Shown: positions 8,810 to 17,804 of the stretch, in pieces
How the letters are laid out: each line of letters begins with the position of its first letter
Position numbering within the stretch: position 1 is the stretch's first letter
Source: Fibrobacterota bacterium
GTDB lineage: Bacteria > Fibrobacterota > Chitinivibrionia > Chitinivibrionales > Chitinispirillaceae
DNA: 48,144 nt
Reading direction: 5' to 3'
Assembly: GCA_023436145.1 (NCBI GenBank)
Contig: JAEZKP010000061.1
Coordinates: 1-48,144, forward strand
Position numbers and translations under genes: made by a program
Notes under the pieces: generated by a model
Database searches by the model: none
Seen by the model: the letters and a program-made list of their open reading frames with translations, nothing else
What the model was told of the DNA's origin: nothing

Positions 8810-10018
8810 ATGGATTCAGATAGAATTCCTTTTTCCGATATTGGTGTTCAAATAAGGCAATTGGAGGCCTCTCTCTGGCAGGCTTTAAATGAAGTGATCC
8901 GCTCATCAGAGTTTATAAACGGTCCGGCGGTTGCACAGTTTGAGAAGCTGTTTGCTAAATACTGCTGCTGCAGATTTGCAATAGGGGTGAGCAGTGGTAC
9001 CGATGCTTTACGGTTTGCTCTTCTGGCTTGTGGAGTAAAACAGGGCGAAATTGTAATTACTGTCCCCAATACTTTCATTGCTACTTCGGAAGCTATTAGC
9101 CAGACTGGTGCCTTACCGGTATTTGTAGATGTTGATGAGTCGACATTTAACATGTCGGCAAAGCGTCTATTGGAATTTCTTGAAACCACTTGTTTCATTG
9201 ATGAGGATACTGCTCAGACCATCCATATAGCTACCGGAAGAGCAGTGAGTGCTGTGGTACCGGTGCATCTTTACGGGCAAACTGCAGATATGGATGAGAT
9301 TGTAAGAGTCGCAGGATTATATAACCTGGTGGTGGTTGAAGATGCATGTCAGGCGCATGGAGCAACATATTACTCAAAAGAAAGCGGAAGCTGGTTAAGA
9401 GCCGGTTCTATGGGTAAAGCAGCTGCATTCAGTTTCTATCCGGGTAAAAACCTGGGTGCTTTCGGGGAAGCTGGAGCGGTTACTACAAAAGATCCAGCTG
9501 TGGCTGAGACAGTGATGATGCTTCGGGACCACGGGCGGACTAAAAAATATTTCCATGAGATGGAAGGGTATAACGGTCGGCTGGATACTATCCAGGCTGC
9601 TGTTCTTAATGTGAAGATGGAATATCTGGAAAAGTGGAACATGCAGCGGCGGGAACGGGCAAAGATTTATGATGCACTTCTGGAGAATTTATCAACAGTC
9701 ATTACGCCTCTGGAGCCGGTGTGGGCACGTTCTGTTTATCATTTGTATGTAATCAGAACTTTTTATAGAGATATGCTTAAAGGATTTCTTGAAGAGCAGG
9801 GGATTGAAACCGGACTTCATTACCCGGTTCCTTTGCATCAGCAGAAAGCCTACCGGGCTCTGGGGTATAGAGCGGGGAGTTTTCCTGTCTGTGAGAAGCT
9901 TTCAAAAGAGATACTTTCTCTTCCCATGTTTCCTTCTCTAAGTCAAAAGCAGCAGGAACGGGTTGCACAGAGTATACACCTCTTTTCAAAAGAGTATCTT
10001 CCCCAGGCTGATCGATAA
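8810..10018 (+). CDS. DegT/DnrJ/EryC1/StrS-family PLP sugar aminotransferase (WbpE-like)
   Basis: 402 residues; the ATG follows a strong AGGGGGG site. It has typical features of sugar aminotransferases: FSDIGVQIRQLE start, the SSGTDALRFALLA cofactor-phosphate loop, VVPVHLYGQ, VEDACQAHGA (the PLP-ring aspartate) and FSFYPGKNLGAFGEAGA with the Schiff-base lysine at 213. Family length is 370-400. It would transfer an amino group, usually from glutamate, to a keto-sugar nucleotide, here probably the 3-keto product of the preceding dehydrogenase. The acetyltransferase that would complete a WbpB-E-D-like set is not adjacent; the hexapeptide acyltransferase at 28408 is a distant candidate. Confidence 0.9.
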   Translation: MDSDRIPFSDIGVQIRQLEASLWQALNEVIRSSEFINGPAVAQFEKLFAKYCCCRFAIGVSSGTDALRFALLACGVKQGEIVITVPNTFIATSEAISQTGALPVFVDVDESTFNMSAKRLLEFLETTCFIDEDTAQTIHIATGRAVSAVVPVHLYGQTADMDEIVRVAGLYNLVVVEDACQAHGATYYSKESGSWLRAGSMGKAAAFSFYPGKNLGAFGEAGAVTTKDPAVAETVMMLRDHGRTKKYFHEMEGYNGRLDTIQAAVLNVKMEYLEKWNMQRRERAKIYDALLENLSTVITPLEPVWARSVYHLYVIRTFYRDMLKGFLEEQGIETGLHYPVPLHQQKAYRALGYRAGSFPVCEKLSKEILSLPMFPSLSQKQQERVAQSIHLFSKEYLPQADR

Positions 10019-10048
10019 TCGGTTATATGATGATCAGAGAGGATTAAT

Positions 10049-10990
10049 ATGCTGGCTAATCAATTATTCTATTTACTGAAACCTGTTATTCCACGTCAAT
10101 TTCAGTTGTTTCTGCGGCGTAAAAGAGTACAATATCTGATGGAATTATACAGGGATGTATGGCCTATAGATCCGGCTTCGGCCCGGATTCCTAATCAGTG
10201 GCCCGGGTGGCCTGAAAGAAAGCAGTTCGCGCTGGTGTTGACTCATGATGTGGAATGGGACAGGGGCCAGAGTCGCTGCAGAATTATTTCTGCAATGGAG
10301 CAGGAGAATGGTTTCTCTTCTGCTTTCTATTTTGTTCCTGAACGATACAATGTTTCTGCATCTCTTAGAAATTACCTGATTAAAAATGGCTTTGAGGTGG
10401 GAGTGCATGATTTGAATCATGATGGAAAGCTTTTCAGTTCACGGAAGATATTTCTGAACAGGGCACCCAGGATTAATCATTATTTGCATCATTGGAATGC
10501 ATCGGGATTCAGAGCCGGTGCGATGCATCATAATCTTCAGTGGATTGGTGAACTCGATGTGGATTATGATTGCTCTACTTTTGATACTGATCCTTTTGAG
10601 CCGCAACCGGACGGAGTGGGTACAATTTTTCCTTTCTGGGTTGGAGCTGCCGGTACCGATAGGGGCTATGTGGAAATTCCATATACTATGCCCCAGGATT
10701 TTACAATTTTCATTCTGATGAGACATGAAAACATCGATGTATGGAAAAGAAAGCTGGACTGGATAGCTGAGAATGGGGGAATGGCCTTAATCAACACTCA
10801 TCCGGATTACATGAGAATAAGATCTGGGGAGTGTGAGATGGAGGAGTATCCGGTAAATAACTACCGGGAGTTTATGCACTATGTCAATAATAAGTATGGT
10901 GGAGAATACTGGAATGCGCTACCTCGGGAGATAGCTTCCTATATAACTACCAGCCGAAGCAGTGCGGTGCGTCTTCAGGATGAGAGGTGA
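10049..10990 (+). CDS. Polysaccharide deacetylase-like (NodB-homology) protein
   Basis: 313 residues; ATG after GAGAGGA. It has the metal-site signature LTHDVE at 64-69 (His66, Asp67, usually THDVD), the second site VHDLNHDG with His120 and His124, and the RAGAMHHN and STFDTDPFEPQPDG blocks that follow in this branch. No signal peptide is evident, so it probably acts in the cytoplasm or on lipid-linked intermediates. NodB-fold enzymes hydrolyse N-acetyl or O-acetyl groups of sugars using a divalent metal. Some members of this cytosolic branch have no demonstrated activity, so function is predicted. It lies 4 bases upstream of the next gene, so probably coupled. Confidence 0.8.
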   Translation: MLANQLFYLLKPVIPRQFQLFLRRKRVQYLMELYRDVWPIDPASARIPNQWPGWPERKQFALVLTHDVEWDRGQSRCRIISAMEQENGFSSAFYFVPERYNVSASLRNYLIKNGFEVGVHDLNHDGKLFSSRKIFLNRAPRINHYLHHWNASGFRAGAMHHNLQWIGELDVDYDCSTFDTDPFEPQPDGVGTIFPFWVGAAGTDRGYVEIPYTMPQDFTIFILMRHENIDVWKRKLDWIAENGGMALINTHPDYMRIRSGECEMEEYPVNNYREFMHYVNNKYGGEYWNALPREIASYITTSRSSAVRLQDER

Positions 10991-10994
10991 GTGT

Positions 10995-12152
10995 ATGAGA
11001 GTATGCATGGTAGCATATACTTTTTACGAACCGGACAATCGGGTCAGAAGGTATGCAGAAACGCTGGTAAAAAGGGGTGATAAGGTTGATGCCATTGTGT
11101 TAAGGCAATCCGGGCAAGGGTCAAGGGCGGTGGTTTCCGGGGTTAATGTTTACAAGATTCAAGGGCGTAGTATCAATGAGAAGTTTAAAATCCAGTATCT
11201 TTTAAAGCTTCTTCTTTTTCTTTTCAAGTCTGCCTGGAAACTTACTCAGCTTCATTTATGGAAACGCTACGATGTGATACATGTACACTCTGTACCGGAT
11301 TTTGAGGTATTTGCCACGTTGTTTGCCAAGTTAAGCGGGGCCAGGGTTATTCTGGACATTCACGATATAGTTCCGGAGTTATTTGCCGGTAAATTCAAGG
11401 CAGGGAAGGATTCCCTTTTTTTCCGGCTTCTCTTGTGGGTGGAGAGGGTGTCTATGTGGTTTGCAGATCATGTGATTGTGGCTAATCACATATGGTATGG
11501 CAGGCTTATTGGGCGATCGGTGGCACCACAGAAATGTTCGGTTGTCATGAATTATCCGGATCCTTCGATATTTACGGTCAGGAAAACTTCTGTGGAAACT
11601 TCAGGCAGCTTTAAAATGATTTACCCGGGTACACTCAGTGTTCATCAGGGGTTAGAAACTGCTATCAGGGCGGTTGATATAATTAAAAATGAATTGCCTG
11701 GTCTGGAATTCCATATTTACGGAAAAGGAACAGATGAAGAGTACTTTGTAAAACTGGTACAGAAATTGAAACTTGAAAATAAGATATTCTTCAGGTCCAT
11801 GGTACCCATCGAAATGTTACCAGGGATTATGGCTGGATCGGACCTGGGGGTGGAACCGAAGTTGAAAAGATCATTTGGTAACGAGGCTTTCAGTACTAAG
11901 ATTCTTGAATTCATGACTGTAGGGCTTCCGGTTATTGCTTCTGATACACTGGTGCATACTCATTATTTTGACGAAAGCATGGTTAAGTTTTTCAAATCAG
12001 AAGACGAGCTGGATCTTGCCCGCTGCATTATTCTTCTAAGGAGAGAAAAAAAACTTCGTGAATATCTGGTGAAAAATGCATTTAGATATATAGAGCAAAA
12101 CAGTTGGAATGTTAAAAAGCACTCGTATCTGAATATAGTGGATTCTTTATGA
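10995..12152 (+). CDS. Glycosyltransferase family 4 (GT-B fold)
   Basis: 385 residues from the ATG at 10995, preceded by AGGTGA. An earlier in-frame ATG lies inside the deacetylase gene and lacks this context. It opens with RVCMVAYTFYEPDNRVRRYAE, the GT-B N-terminal strand and a donor/acceptor loop. The C-terminal domain has MIYPGTLSVHQGLE, FHIYGKGTDEEYF and the terminal block around EFMTVGLPVIASD, where GT4 enzymes bind the nucleotide sugar. Residues ~70-95 include a hydrophobic, basic stretch suited to membrane association. It should add one sugar to the lipid-linked repeat unit; the sugar is unknown. Confidence 0.85.
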   Translation: MRVCMVAYTFYEPDNRVRRYAETLVKRGDKVDAIVLRQSGQGSRAVVSGVNVYKIQGRSINEKFKIQYLLKLLLFLFKSAWKLTQLHLWKRYDVIHVHSVPDFEVFATLFAKLSGARVILDIHDIVPELFAGKFKAGKDSLFFRLLLWVERVSMWFADHVIVANHIWYGRLIGRSVAPQKCSVVMNYPDPSIFTVRKTSVETSGSFKMIYPGTLSVHQGLETAIRAVDIIKNELPGLEFHIYGKGTDEEYFVKLVQKLKLENKIFFRSMVPIEMLPGIMAGSDLGVEPKLKRSFGNEAFSTKILEFMTVGLPVIASDTLVHTHYFDESMVKFFKSEDELDLARCIILLRREKKLREYLVKNAFRYIEQNSWNVKKHSYLNIVDSL

Positions 12153-12179
12153 AGTCGTACTTAAACTGTCAGGATAAAT

Positions 12180-13547
12180 ATGGATGAGAAAAAACAAAAA
12201 GGTGTATCATGGGCTTTGCTGATACCACTTCTCTGGTTTTTAAGAATTGCATCCAGGGGTATAACTTACTGGCTTAATCCTGAAATGGCGGTAGATACTG
12301 AAATCGATTATCTGCAGGGAAGTCCTATTGACAGAACATTCCTGTTGATTTTGGAAGGATTGGGATTGGCAGTTCTTTTGTCCAGAAAAATAGATTGGTG
12401 GACAGTGCTCAAGCGAAATAAACTGCTTTTTTTACTCTATCTTTATATGGGAGTAAGTGTTTTGTGGTCTGATTTTTCATCTGTTTCCTTCAAGCGATGG
12501 ATTAGGACCATTGGTGATCTGATGATGGTTCTAATCATTATAACAGATCATAATTTTCTCAAAGCACTGCCCAGGATGTTCCGGTGGTGGGTTTTTCTGT
12601 TGGTGCCTCTTTCTGTGCTGTTTATCAAATATTACCGGCACCTGGGGGTGCAGTATGATAGGGCGGGGCACTTTGAGATGTGGGTGGGAGTTACGACCCA
12701 TAAAAACAGTCTGGGGCAGCTGGCTTGTATGAGTGCCTTTTTCTTAAGCTGGATATTGTTAAGCAGGTATTTCAAGAGGTTATTCATTTTTGATATTCCG
12801 CTTCTTATCATGAGTTTATGGCTTCTTATGGGGTCCAGGACTGCAACCAGCAGAACATCATTGGGCGTCTATTTTATAGGGATTGCGGTGCTAACCATGC
12901 TTTTACTTTTGAAAAAGAATGTGGCAGTTACCAGAGTTATTGTAACGGTGACTGTCTGGGGATTATTCGTTGGAAATATGCTGCTTCAATATCTTTACTC
13001 AAGAGATCTGATTCCATGGATGGCGGGGATTATTGGAGAGGATCCTACTCTTACCGGAAGAACAATCCTCTGGGATGAGTTGATGAGGATCGCTGCTCAG
13101 CATCGTTTTCTGGGCACTGGATATGGAGGGTTCTGGATTGGTAATATAGGAAACAATTTATGGGAGATTTTTCAGTGGAATCCGGGGCAGGCCCATAATG
13201 GTTATCTGGATGTTTATATCGATCTGGGAATTATAGGGTTGATATTTCTTTTAAGTCTGATTGTAGTCACTTACCGTAATGTACTGATAAATCTCAGTAA
13301 CGATTCCGATTATGGCAGATTCAGATTGACCTTGCTTGTCATGATTCTGATTTACAACATAACTGAGAGCAGTTTCATGAAGCCGACTTCACTGCTTTGG
13401 TTTCTTTTTCTGCTGATTTCAATCAATATCCCGGAGCCGTTTCCTGAAAGAGCCGATGTGGTAGACAAGAGGAGTAACCTCACTCAAAAAAGAAGGTTTT
13501 TCAGCAGGAGAAGAAGAAAGTTGACTGCAATTTCACCGGTGGGTTGA
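12180..13547 (+). CDS. O-antigen polymerase/ligase-like membrane protein (Wzy/WaaL superfamily)
   Basis: 455 residues with about 10-12 predicted membrane helices by eye. A large hydrophilic loop after mid-protein carries the Wzy_C-type blocks LTGRTILWDELMRI, FLGTGYGGFW and AHNGYLDVYIDLGIIGL, the conserved H-N-x-Y/L region of the O-antigen ligase superfamily. A basic tail (KRRFFSRRRRK) closes the protein. ATG after AGGA. The family polymerises undecaprenyl-linked repeat units or ligates the finished chain to a carrier in the periplasm. Given its place in the locus, polymerisation is the simpler role. No Wzx flippase is seen in the window. Confidence 0.82.
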   Translation: MDEKKQKGVSWALLIPLLWFLRIASRGITYWLNPEMAVDTEIDYLQGSPIDRTFLLILEGLGLAVLLSRKIDWWTVLKRNKLLFLLYLYMGVSVLWSDFSSVSFKRWIRTIGDLMMVLIIITDHNFLKALPRMFRWWVFLLVPLSVLFIKYYRHLGVQYDRAGHFEMWVGVTTHKNSLGQLACMSAFFLSWILLSRYFKRLFIFDIPLLIMSLWLLMGSRTATSRTSLGVYFIGIAVLTMLLLLKKNVAVTRVIVTVTVWGLFVGNMLLQYLYSRDLIPWMAGIIGEDPTLTGRTILWDELMRIAAQHRFLGTGYGGFWIGNIGNNLWEIFQWNPGQAHNGYLDVYIDLGIIGLIFLLSLIVVTYRNVLINLSNDSDYGRFRLTLLVMILIYNITESSFMKPTSLLWFLFLLISINIPEPFPERADVVDKRSNLTQKRRFFSRRRRKLTAISPVG

Positions 13548-13565
13548 TTTTTCAGGATAGAGGCT

Positions 13566-14486
13566 ATGAAAAAGGAAAACATATCAGTTTGCATACCTAC
13601 TTACAGACGTCCTCAGTTACTTAAGAGACTTCTGGAGGCTCTCAAGCAGCAGCAGACTTTTGGAGAGTTTACTTTCTCAGTGGTTGTGGTAGATAATGAC
13701 AAGGAAAGATCTGCATATGAGGTGGTGAGAAGGCTTGGTGGGAAAAGATTTCAGATCAGTTATGAAAATGAGCCAGTTCAAAATATTGCGCTGGCCAGAA
13801 ACAGGGCTGTGTTATGTAGCAAAGGTGAATTTGTGGCTTTTATAGATGATGATGAATTTCCGCAGAAATACTGGTTACATACGCATTACCAAATGATAAA
13901 AGAAACCGGAGCCGACGGGGTATTGGGTCCGGTGATACCCTATTTTGAATCAGGAGCGCCGCAGTGGCTGGAAAAAAGTGGAATTTGTATGCGTCCTTCC
14001 TTTCCTTCAGGAACTCTGCTTAAGCCGAGCCAGACACGTACTGGTAATGTGCTTTTTAACCGGAGGGTGTTTACCGGTACAGGTCTGCTCTTTGATCAGT
14101 CATATGGCTTAACCGGTGGTGAAGATACCGATTTCTTCAGAAGAGCTGTCAATTGTGGCTTGAAATTTGTGTGGTGTCAGGAGGCATCTGTATTTGAAAC
14201 CGTTCCGGTTGACAGGTGGAGTAGGAGGTATTATGTGAAAAGGGCATTATTGCGTGGGCGCGTGAAGCATTATGCATACAGCAGTAAAAGCAGGATTGAA
14301 CGGATTGGGGCATTATTTAAGTCCATCGTTGCTTTTACCGCCTATACTGTTTCTCTTCCTGTGGTTTTGCCCATGGGGGAGCGTATCAGGATGAGAATTT
14401 TTGACAGTTATTTTCATCACGCTGGAATGCTCAGTGCTGCTGTGGGGGTAAAAATTAACGACAGAAGAGAGAAGGGAGGGATATGA
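13566..14486 (+). CDS. Glycosyltransferase family 2
   Basis: 306 residues. A classical GT-A N-terminus is present: SVCIPTYRRPQLLKRLL, then VVVDNDKE, ARNRAVLCSKGEFVAFIDDDEFP (the DDD metal-binding triad at about residue 95) and GGEDTDFFRRA (the ED acceptor-base motif). A C-terminal hydrophobic segment (about 252-272) may anchor it to the membrane. ATG after AGGATAGAG. It shares the ATGA stop-start overlap with the next gene, so the two are translationally coupled and probably act successively on the same glycan. Confidence 0.88.
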   Translation: MKKENISVCIPTYRRPQLLKRLLEALKQQQTFGEFTFSVVVVDNDKERSAYEVVRRLGGKRFQISYENEPVQNIALARNRAVLCSKGEFVAFIDDDEFPQKYWLHTHYQMIKETGADGVLGPVIPYFESGAPQWLEKSGICMRPSFPSGTLLKPSQTRTGNVLFNRRVFTGTGLLFDQSYGLTGGEDTDFFRRAVNCGLKFVWCQEASVFETVPVDRWSRRYYVKRALLRGRVKHYAYSSKSRIERIGALFKSIVAFTAYTVSLPVVLPMGERIRMRIFDSYFHHAGMLSAAVGVKINDRREKGGI

Positions 14487-15382
14487 CTGGTAAAAAATTA
14501 AGATATGCGTTAATTACACCGGCCAGAAATGAAAAACAGTATATAAAAGATACTATTGAATCGGTAATCTCCCAGACGGTAAAGCCGGTGAAGTGGGTTA
14601 TTGTCAGTGATGGATCTACCGATGGTACCGATGACATAGTAAAAAGCTATCTTGGAAAATACTCCTGGATAGAGTTTTTGCGTATGCCTGAGCACAGGGA
14701 CAGGCATTTTGCTGCTAAGGCGGTCTGTTTCAATACCGCATATGAGAGGATAAAGAATAAGCGGTTCGAAATTATTGGTAATCTGGATGCGGATGTGTCA
14801 TTTGAGCCCGATTATTTCGAGTTTATACTGCAGAAATTTGAGATGATAGAGGGTTTGGGGGTGGCAGGGACTCCTTTTACCGAAAGGCAACTGGGTTCTT
14901 ATCGGCCAATGGTGCTCAATCCGGATCATGTTTCCGGACCTTGTCAGATTTTCAGGCGGACTTGCTTTGAGCAGATCGGGGGGTATGTACCTATAAAGGG
15001 TGGGGGGATTGACTGGACTGCGGTAACTACGGCCAGAATGAACGGGTGGATCACCAGAACTTTCCCAGGAAAACAATATATTCATCACCGGAGTATGGGG
15101 ACTGCGGAACATGGAATTCTGATGTCACGATTTCTTCACGGTCAGAAGGATTATTATCTGGGGGGAGATCCGCTGTGGGAGATTTTCAGATCATTTTATC
15201 AGATGACCAGAAAGCCTTATGTTTTAGGTGGGGTGTCTTTATTGGCAGGTTTTATTTATGCTGGAATAAAGGGATTTGAAAATCCGGTTTCAGAGAAACT
15301 AATAAAATTTCATCGTCAGGAGCAGAGAAGAAGACTGAAGATGAAACTTGTAAAAATGATTTTGCTGAAAAAGGACTTTTGA
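14483..15382 (+). CDS. Glycosyltransferase family 2
   Basis: 299 residues starting at an ATG overlapping the preceding stop (ATGA) and preceded by GGGAGGG. GT-A features: ALITPARNEKQYIKDTIESV, WVIVSDGSTDGTDDIV, then IGNLDADVSFEPDYF with the DxD motif, and a GGIDWTAV block near the acceptor site. The C-terminus (about 240-262) is hydrophobic and ends in a very basic tail (RRRLKMKLVKM), suggesting inner-membrane association. It is a second GT-A enzyme for the same repeat unit; donor unknown. Confidence 0.88.
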   Translation: MTGKKLRYALITPARNEKQYIKDTIESVISQTVKPVKWVIVSDGSTDGTDDIVKSYLGKYSWIEFLRMPEHRDRHFAAKAVCFNTAYERIKNKRFEIIGNLDADVSFEPDYFEFILQKFEMIEGLGVAGTPFTERQLGSYRPMVLNPDHVSGPCQIFRRTCFEQIGGYVPIKGGGIDWTAVTTARMNGWITRTFPGKQYIHHRSMGTAEHGILMSRFLHGQKDYYLGGDPLWEIFRSFYQMTRKPYVLGGVSLLAGFIYAGIKGFENPVSEKLIKFHRQEQRRRLKMKLVKMILLKKDF

Positions 15383-15404
15383 TAATTATTGTCAGGAGGT
15401 AGAG

Positions 15405-16565
15405 GTGCAGGTTTCAAGAATATATTACGAAAACAGTCTGGAGAAGGTTGAGAGATGGGTGGAGGAAAACAGGTACATGGGTTATGAGCCCTTTGACGGG
15501 CTTTCTTCATTTCTCAGACCGGTAACCATGAATAATATCCTGGCTGAGAGGCTTTTGCAACAGCTTGTCAGACAGTGTCCCATAAATCTCAGGCCGGTGC
15601 TGGGGGTTAAGCCTCAGGAGTCAACAAAAGGCAGGGGGTATATGGCCTGGGGATATCTGAAGAGATTCAGGGCTACAAGTGAACGTCAATATCTGACTAA
15701 GGTGCAATCCTGTTTTGACTGGCTTTTGCAGCACAAGGCACCGGGGTATGTCAAGCCGAGTTGGGGAAACCATTTTGATTTTACCAGTCGGGCAGGAAGA
15801 CTTCCCAAGCAGGAGCCTATCATTGTGTGGACCAGTCTCATAGGTCAGGTTTTTTTAGATGCCTATCAATTATTGCATGATAAAAAGTATCTGGAAACTG
15901 CGGTGATGATATGTGACTGGATTCTTGATCTTCCCAGGGAGAGGACCAGTAGTGGAAGTTGTATCAGTTATGTGGCTTTTACCCAAAGTTCGATTCACAA
16001 TTCAAATATGCTGGGTGCGGCCATGCTTGCCAGAACTGCAAAGTATACTGGTAATAAAGATATGTTGCGGGTTTCCAGAGATGCTATGCAGTACAGCTGT
16101 TCAAGGCAGCTTCCGGATGGTTCCTGGTATTATGGTGAGGGTTTAAAGACCAGATGGATCGATAATTTCCATACCGGATACAATCTTGATAGTCTAAAGT
16201 GCTATATCGATTCCACTGGTGATACAACTTACCGGGAGAATCTGGAACGGGGTTTCAGGTATTATAAGAGTCATTTTTTTGAAAACAGTGGCCGGCCCAG
16301 GTATTATCACAATCGTGTGTATCCGGTTGACATTCAATGTGCATCACAGGCAATAGATACCCTGGCATACTTTGCAGATCAGGACAAGGAAGCTCTTCTT
16401 CTGGCACAGCGTGTGGCCAACTGGACTATAGATAACATGCAGGACAGAAAAGGATATTTTTATTTCCGGCAGCTTCCAGGAATAAAATCCAGAACTCCGA
16501 TGCTTCACTGGGGACAGGCCACAATGTATAAGGCTCTGGCTCATCTATTGGAAGTAATGCCTTAA
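15405..16565 (+). CDS. Alpha/alpha-toroid (six-hairpin-like) polysaccharide-locus protein
   Basis: 386 residues from a GTG start at 15405, supported by AGGAGG 6 bases upstream. Helical hairpins alternate with conserved aromatic loops (GYEPFDGLSS near residue 25, PDGSWYYGEG, RWIDNFHTGYNLDSL, LHWGQATMYKAL), the pattern of (alpha/alpha)6-barrel proteins such as GH88/GH105-type glycosidases, lyases and epimerases. No signal peptide. I do not recognise a characterised enzyme. As I recall, some relatives in polysaccharide loci carry the automatic name delta-aminolevulinic acid dehydratase, which the sequence does not support, since it lacks the HemB lysines and cysteines. It probably modifies or binds the glycan or its precursor in the cytoplasm. 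Confidence 0.6.
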   Translation: MQVSRIYYENSLEKVERWVEENRYMGYEPFDGLSSFLRPVTMNNILAERLLQQLVRQCPINLRPVLGVKPQESTKGRGYMAWGYLKRFRATSERQYLTKVQSCFDWLLQHKAPGYVKPSWGNHFDFTSRAGRLPKQEPIIVWTSLIGQVFLDAYQLLHDKKYLETAVMICDWILDLPRERTSSGSCISYVAFTQSSIHNSNMLGAAMLARTAKYTGNKDMLRVSRDAMQYSCSRQLPDGSWYYGEGLKTRWIDNFHTGYNLDSLKCYIDSTGDTTYRENLERGFRYYKSHFFENSGRPRYYHNRVYPVDIQCASQAIDTLAYFADQDKEALLLAQRVANWTIDNMQDRKGYFYFRQLPGIKSRTPMLHWGQATMYKALAHLLEVMP

Positions 16566-16613
16566 AATCTGGAAAAGATAGTTGCAGTTTAAGAAGACAG
16601 GGGTTAATGCTCG

Positions 16614-17723
16614 ATGGCTGTTAAATATTGCCTGATTAATAATGTAAACTGCTGTTTACTGCTGGCTGTCTGGGTTATGATCGTGGTATGTTGTGGAAAG
16701 GCAGATGGGCGTACACATCTGATAAGGGAAAAATTTACCAGTCAGTTTCAGCAGGTTATAAACAGCACTGCCCCGGGGGACACGGTATTGATTGCCCGGG
16801 GAAAATATGTAGTTGATCGGTCGGTTCATATAAAGCATGGATTGACGGTTATGGGGGCTGGAGTATCGGAGACGGTTTTGGCGTTTGATAGTCTGATAAG
16901 TGCTGATACCTGGGTTTTCAGGGTTAAATGCGGCGTGGGCCGGATTCGGTTCAGTGGCTTTACTGTAAAGGGGTGTGCACCTTTCCCCTCATCGGGTATT
17001 CTTATGAAAAACAACTGCAGTGACTTTAGAATTGACCATTGCAGGTTTGAACATTGCTATAAGCGGGCGGTAGAGGTACATGGTAGAGCCAGGGGAGTTA
17101 TTGATCACAACAGGTTTATAGACAACTGGTATACATCGGTGGTGGTATTTGGTGATGGGGAGGAGGCATGGAAAGAGCCGCTTCGTTTGGGAAGTGGCAA
17201 TGCGGTGTATGTTGAGGACAATTATTTCACTCAAAGGAATGTGGGGCATAAGAGCATGGCTCATCATATTGCATCCAACAATGGTTCCAGATATGTTTTC
17301 AGATATAATACAATCGAAGACGGGTACATGGCTTCACATTCCATAGATGCGCATGGTAATAAGTATGGATGGAAGCGGGGGAGTCGCAGTTACGAAATAT
17401 ATGGTAACAAGATTAAGGCGGTTCACAGGTGGGCGGGTGTAAACATAAGAGGTGGGGATGGAGTGATTTTTAATAATGAAATCGAAGGTGAATTTATCTC
17501 TCCTTTACATCTGATGCATGAGGGGCGTGAAGGGGATGGAAACTGTGAATATCCCTGTCTTGATCAGATAAGAAAAATCCATGTTTGGGGTAATACCTAC
17601 AATGGAGAGCGGGTTGTACTGAAAATCCGGCATCCTCAACTTATTCAGTACGGTCGGGATGTCATTCTGGATAGTTTACCTGGTTATAAACCATATATTT
17701 ACCCTCATCCGCTGGTAAAATAA
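16614..17723 (+). CDS. Secreted right-handed beta-helix protein
   Basis: 369 residues. A hydrophobic N-terminal segment (about residues 10-30) ends before GKADGRT, consistent with a signal peptide; the CC inside it is not a good lipobox. From ~45 on, the sequence shows repeating beta-helix coils with Asn/Asp/His turns (FRIDHCRFEHC, GVIDHNRFIDNW, YEIYGNKIKAVH, GVIFNNEIEG), as in pectate-lyase-like, NosD-like and mannuronan-epimerase-like proteins. Periplasmic beta-helix enzymes in polysaccharide loci are often lyases or epimerases that trim the nascent polymer. Catalytic residues cannot be assigned. AGGGG lies 11 bases before the ATG. Confidence 0.72.
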   Translation: MAVKYCLINNVNCCLLLAVWVMIVVCCGKADGRTHLIREKFTSQFQQVINSTAPGDTVLIARGKYVVDRSVHIKHGLTVMGAGVSETVLAFDSLISADTWVFRVKCGVGRIRFSGFTVKGCAPFPSSGILMKNNCSDFRIDHCRFEHCYKRAVEVHGRARGVIDHNRFIDNWYTSVVVFGDGEEAWKEPLRLGSGNAVYVEDNYFTQRNVGHKSMAHHIASNNGSRYVFRYNTIEDGYMASHSIDAHGNKYGWKRGSRSYEIYGNKIKAVHRWAGVNIRGGDGVIFNNEIEGEFISPLHLMHEGREGDGNCEYPCLDQIRKIHVWGNTYNGERVVLKIRHPQLIQYGRDVILDSLPGYKPYIYPHPLVK

Positions 17724-17729
17724 TCTTAG

Positions 17730-17749
17730 CTGAAAAGCTCACTTTTCAG
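17730..17749 (+). other. Short perfect hairpin between beta-helix and asparagine-synthase-like genes
   Basis: CTGAAAAG (17730-17737) and CTTTTCAG (17742-17749) form an 8-bp perfect stem with a CTCA loop, 6 nt after the beta-helix stop codon. No U run follows, so it is not a clear intrinsic terminator; it may be an mRNA-stabilising or partial-termination element. Confidence 0.4.
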
Positions 17750-17804
17750 AGCGGCTTGAGACTTGCTTTCAATTATTATAACTGGTTTAAAATCAGGAGA
17801 TTAT

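Noticed and set aside
15405..16565. HemB (ALA dehydratase) name for the alpha/alpha-toroid protein
   Set aside because: Lacks the Schiff-base lysines and metal cysteines; a true hemB is at 22294-23280.
16614..16710. Lipobox in the beta-helix signal peptide
   Set aside because: Residue before the cysteines is Val (VVCC), not Gly/Ala/Ser, so lipidation is unlikely.
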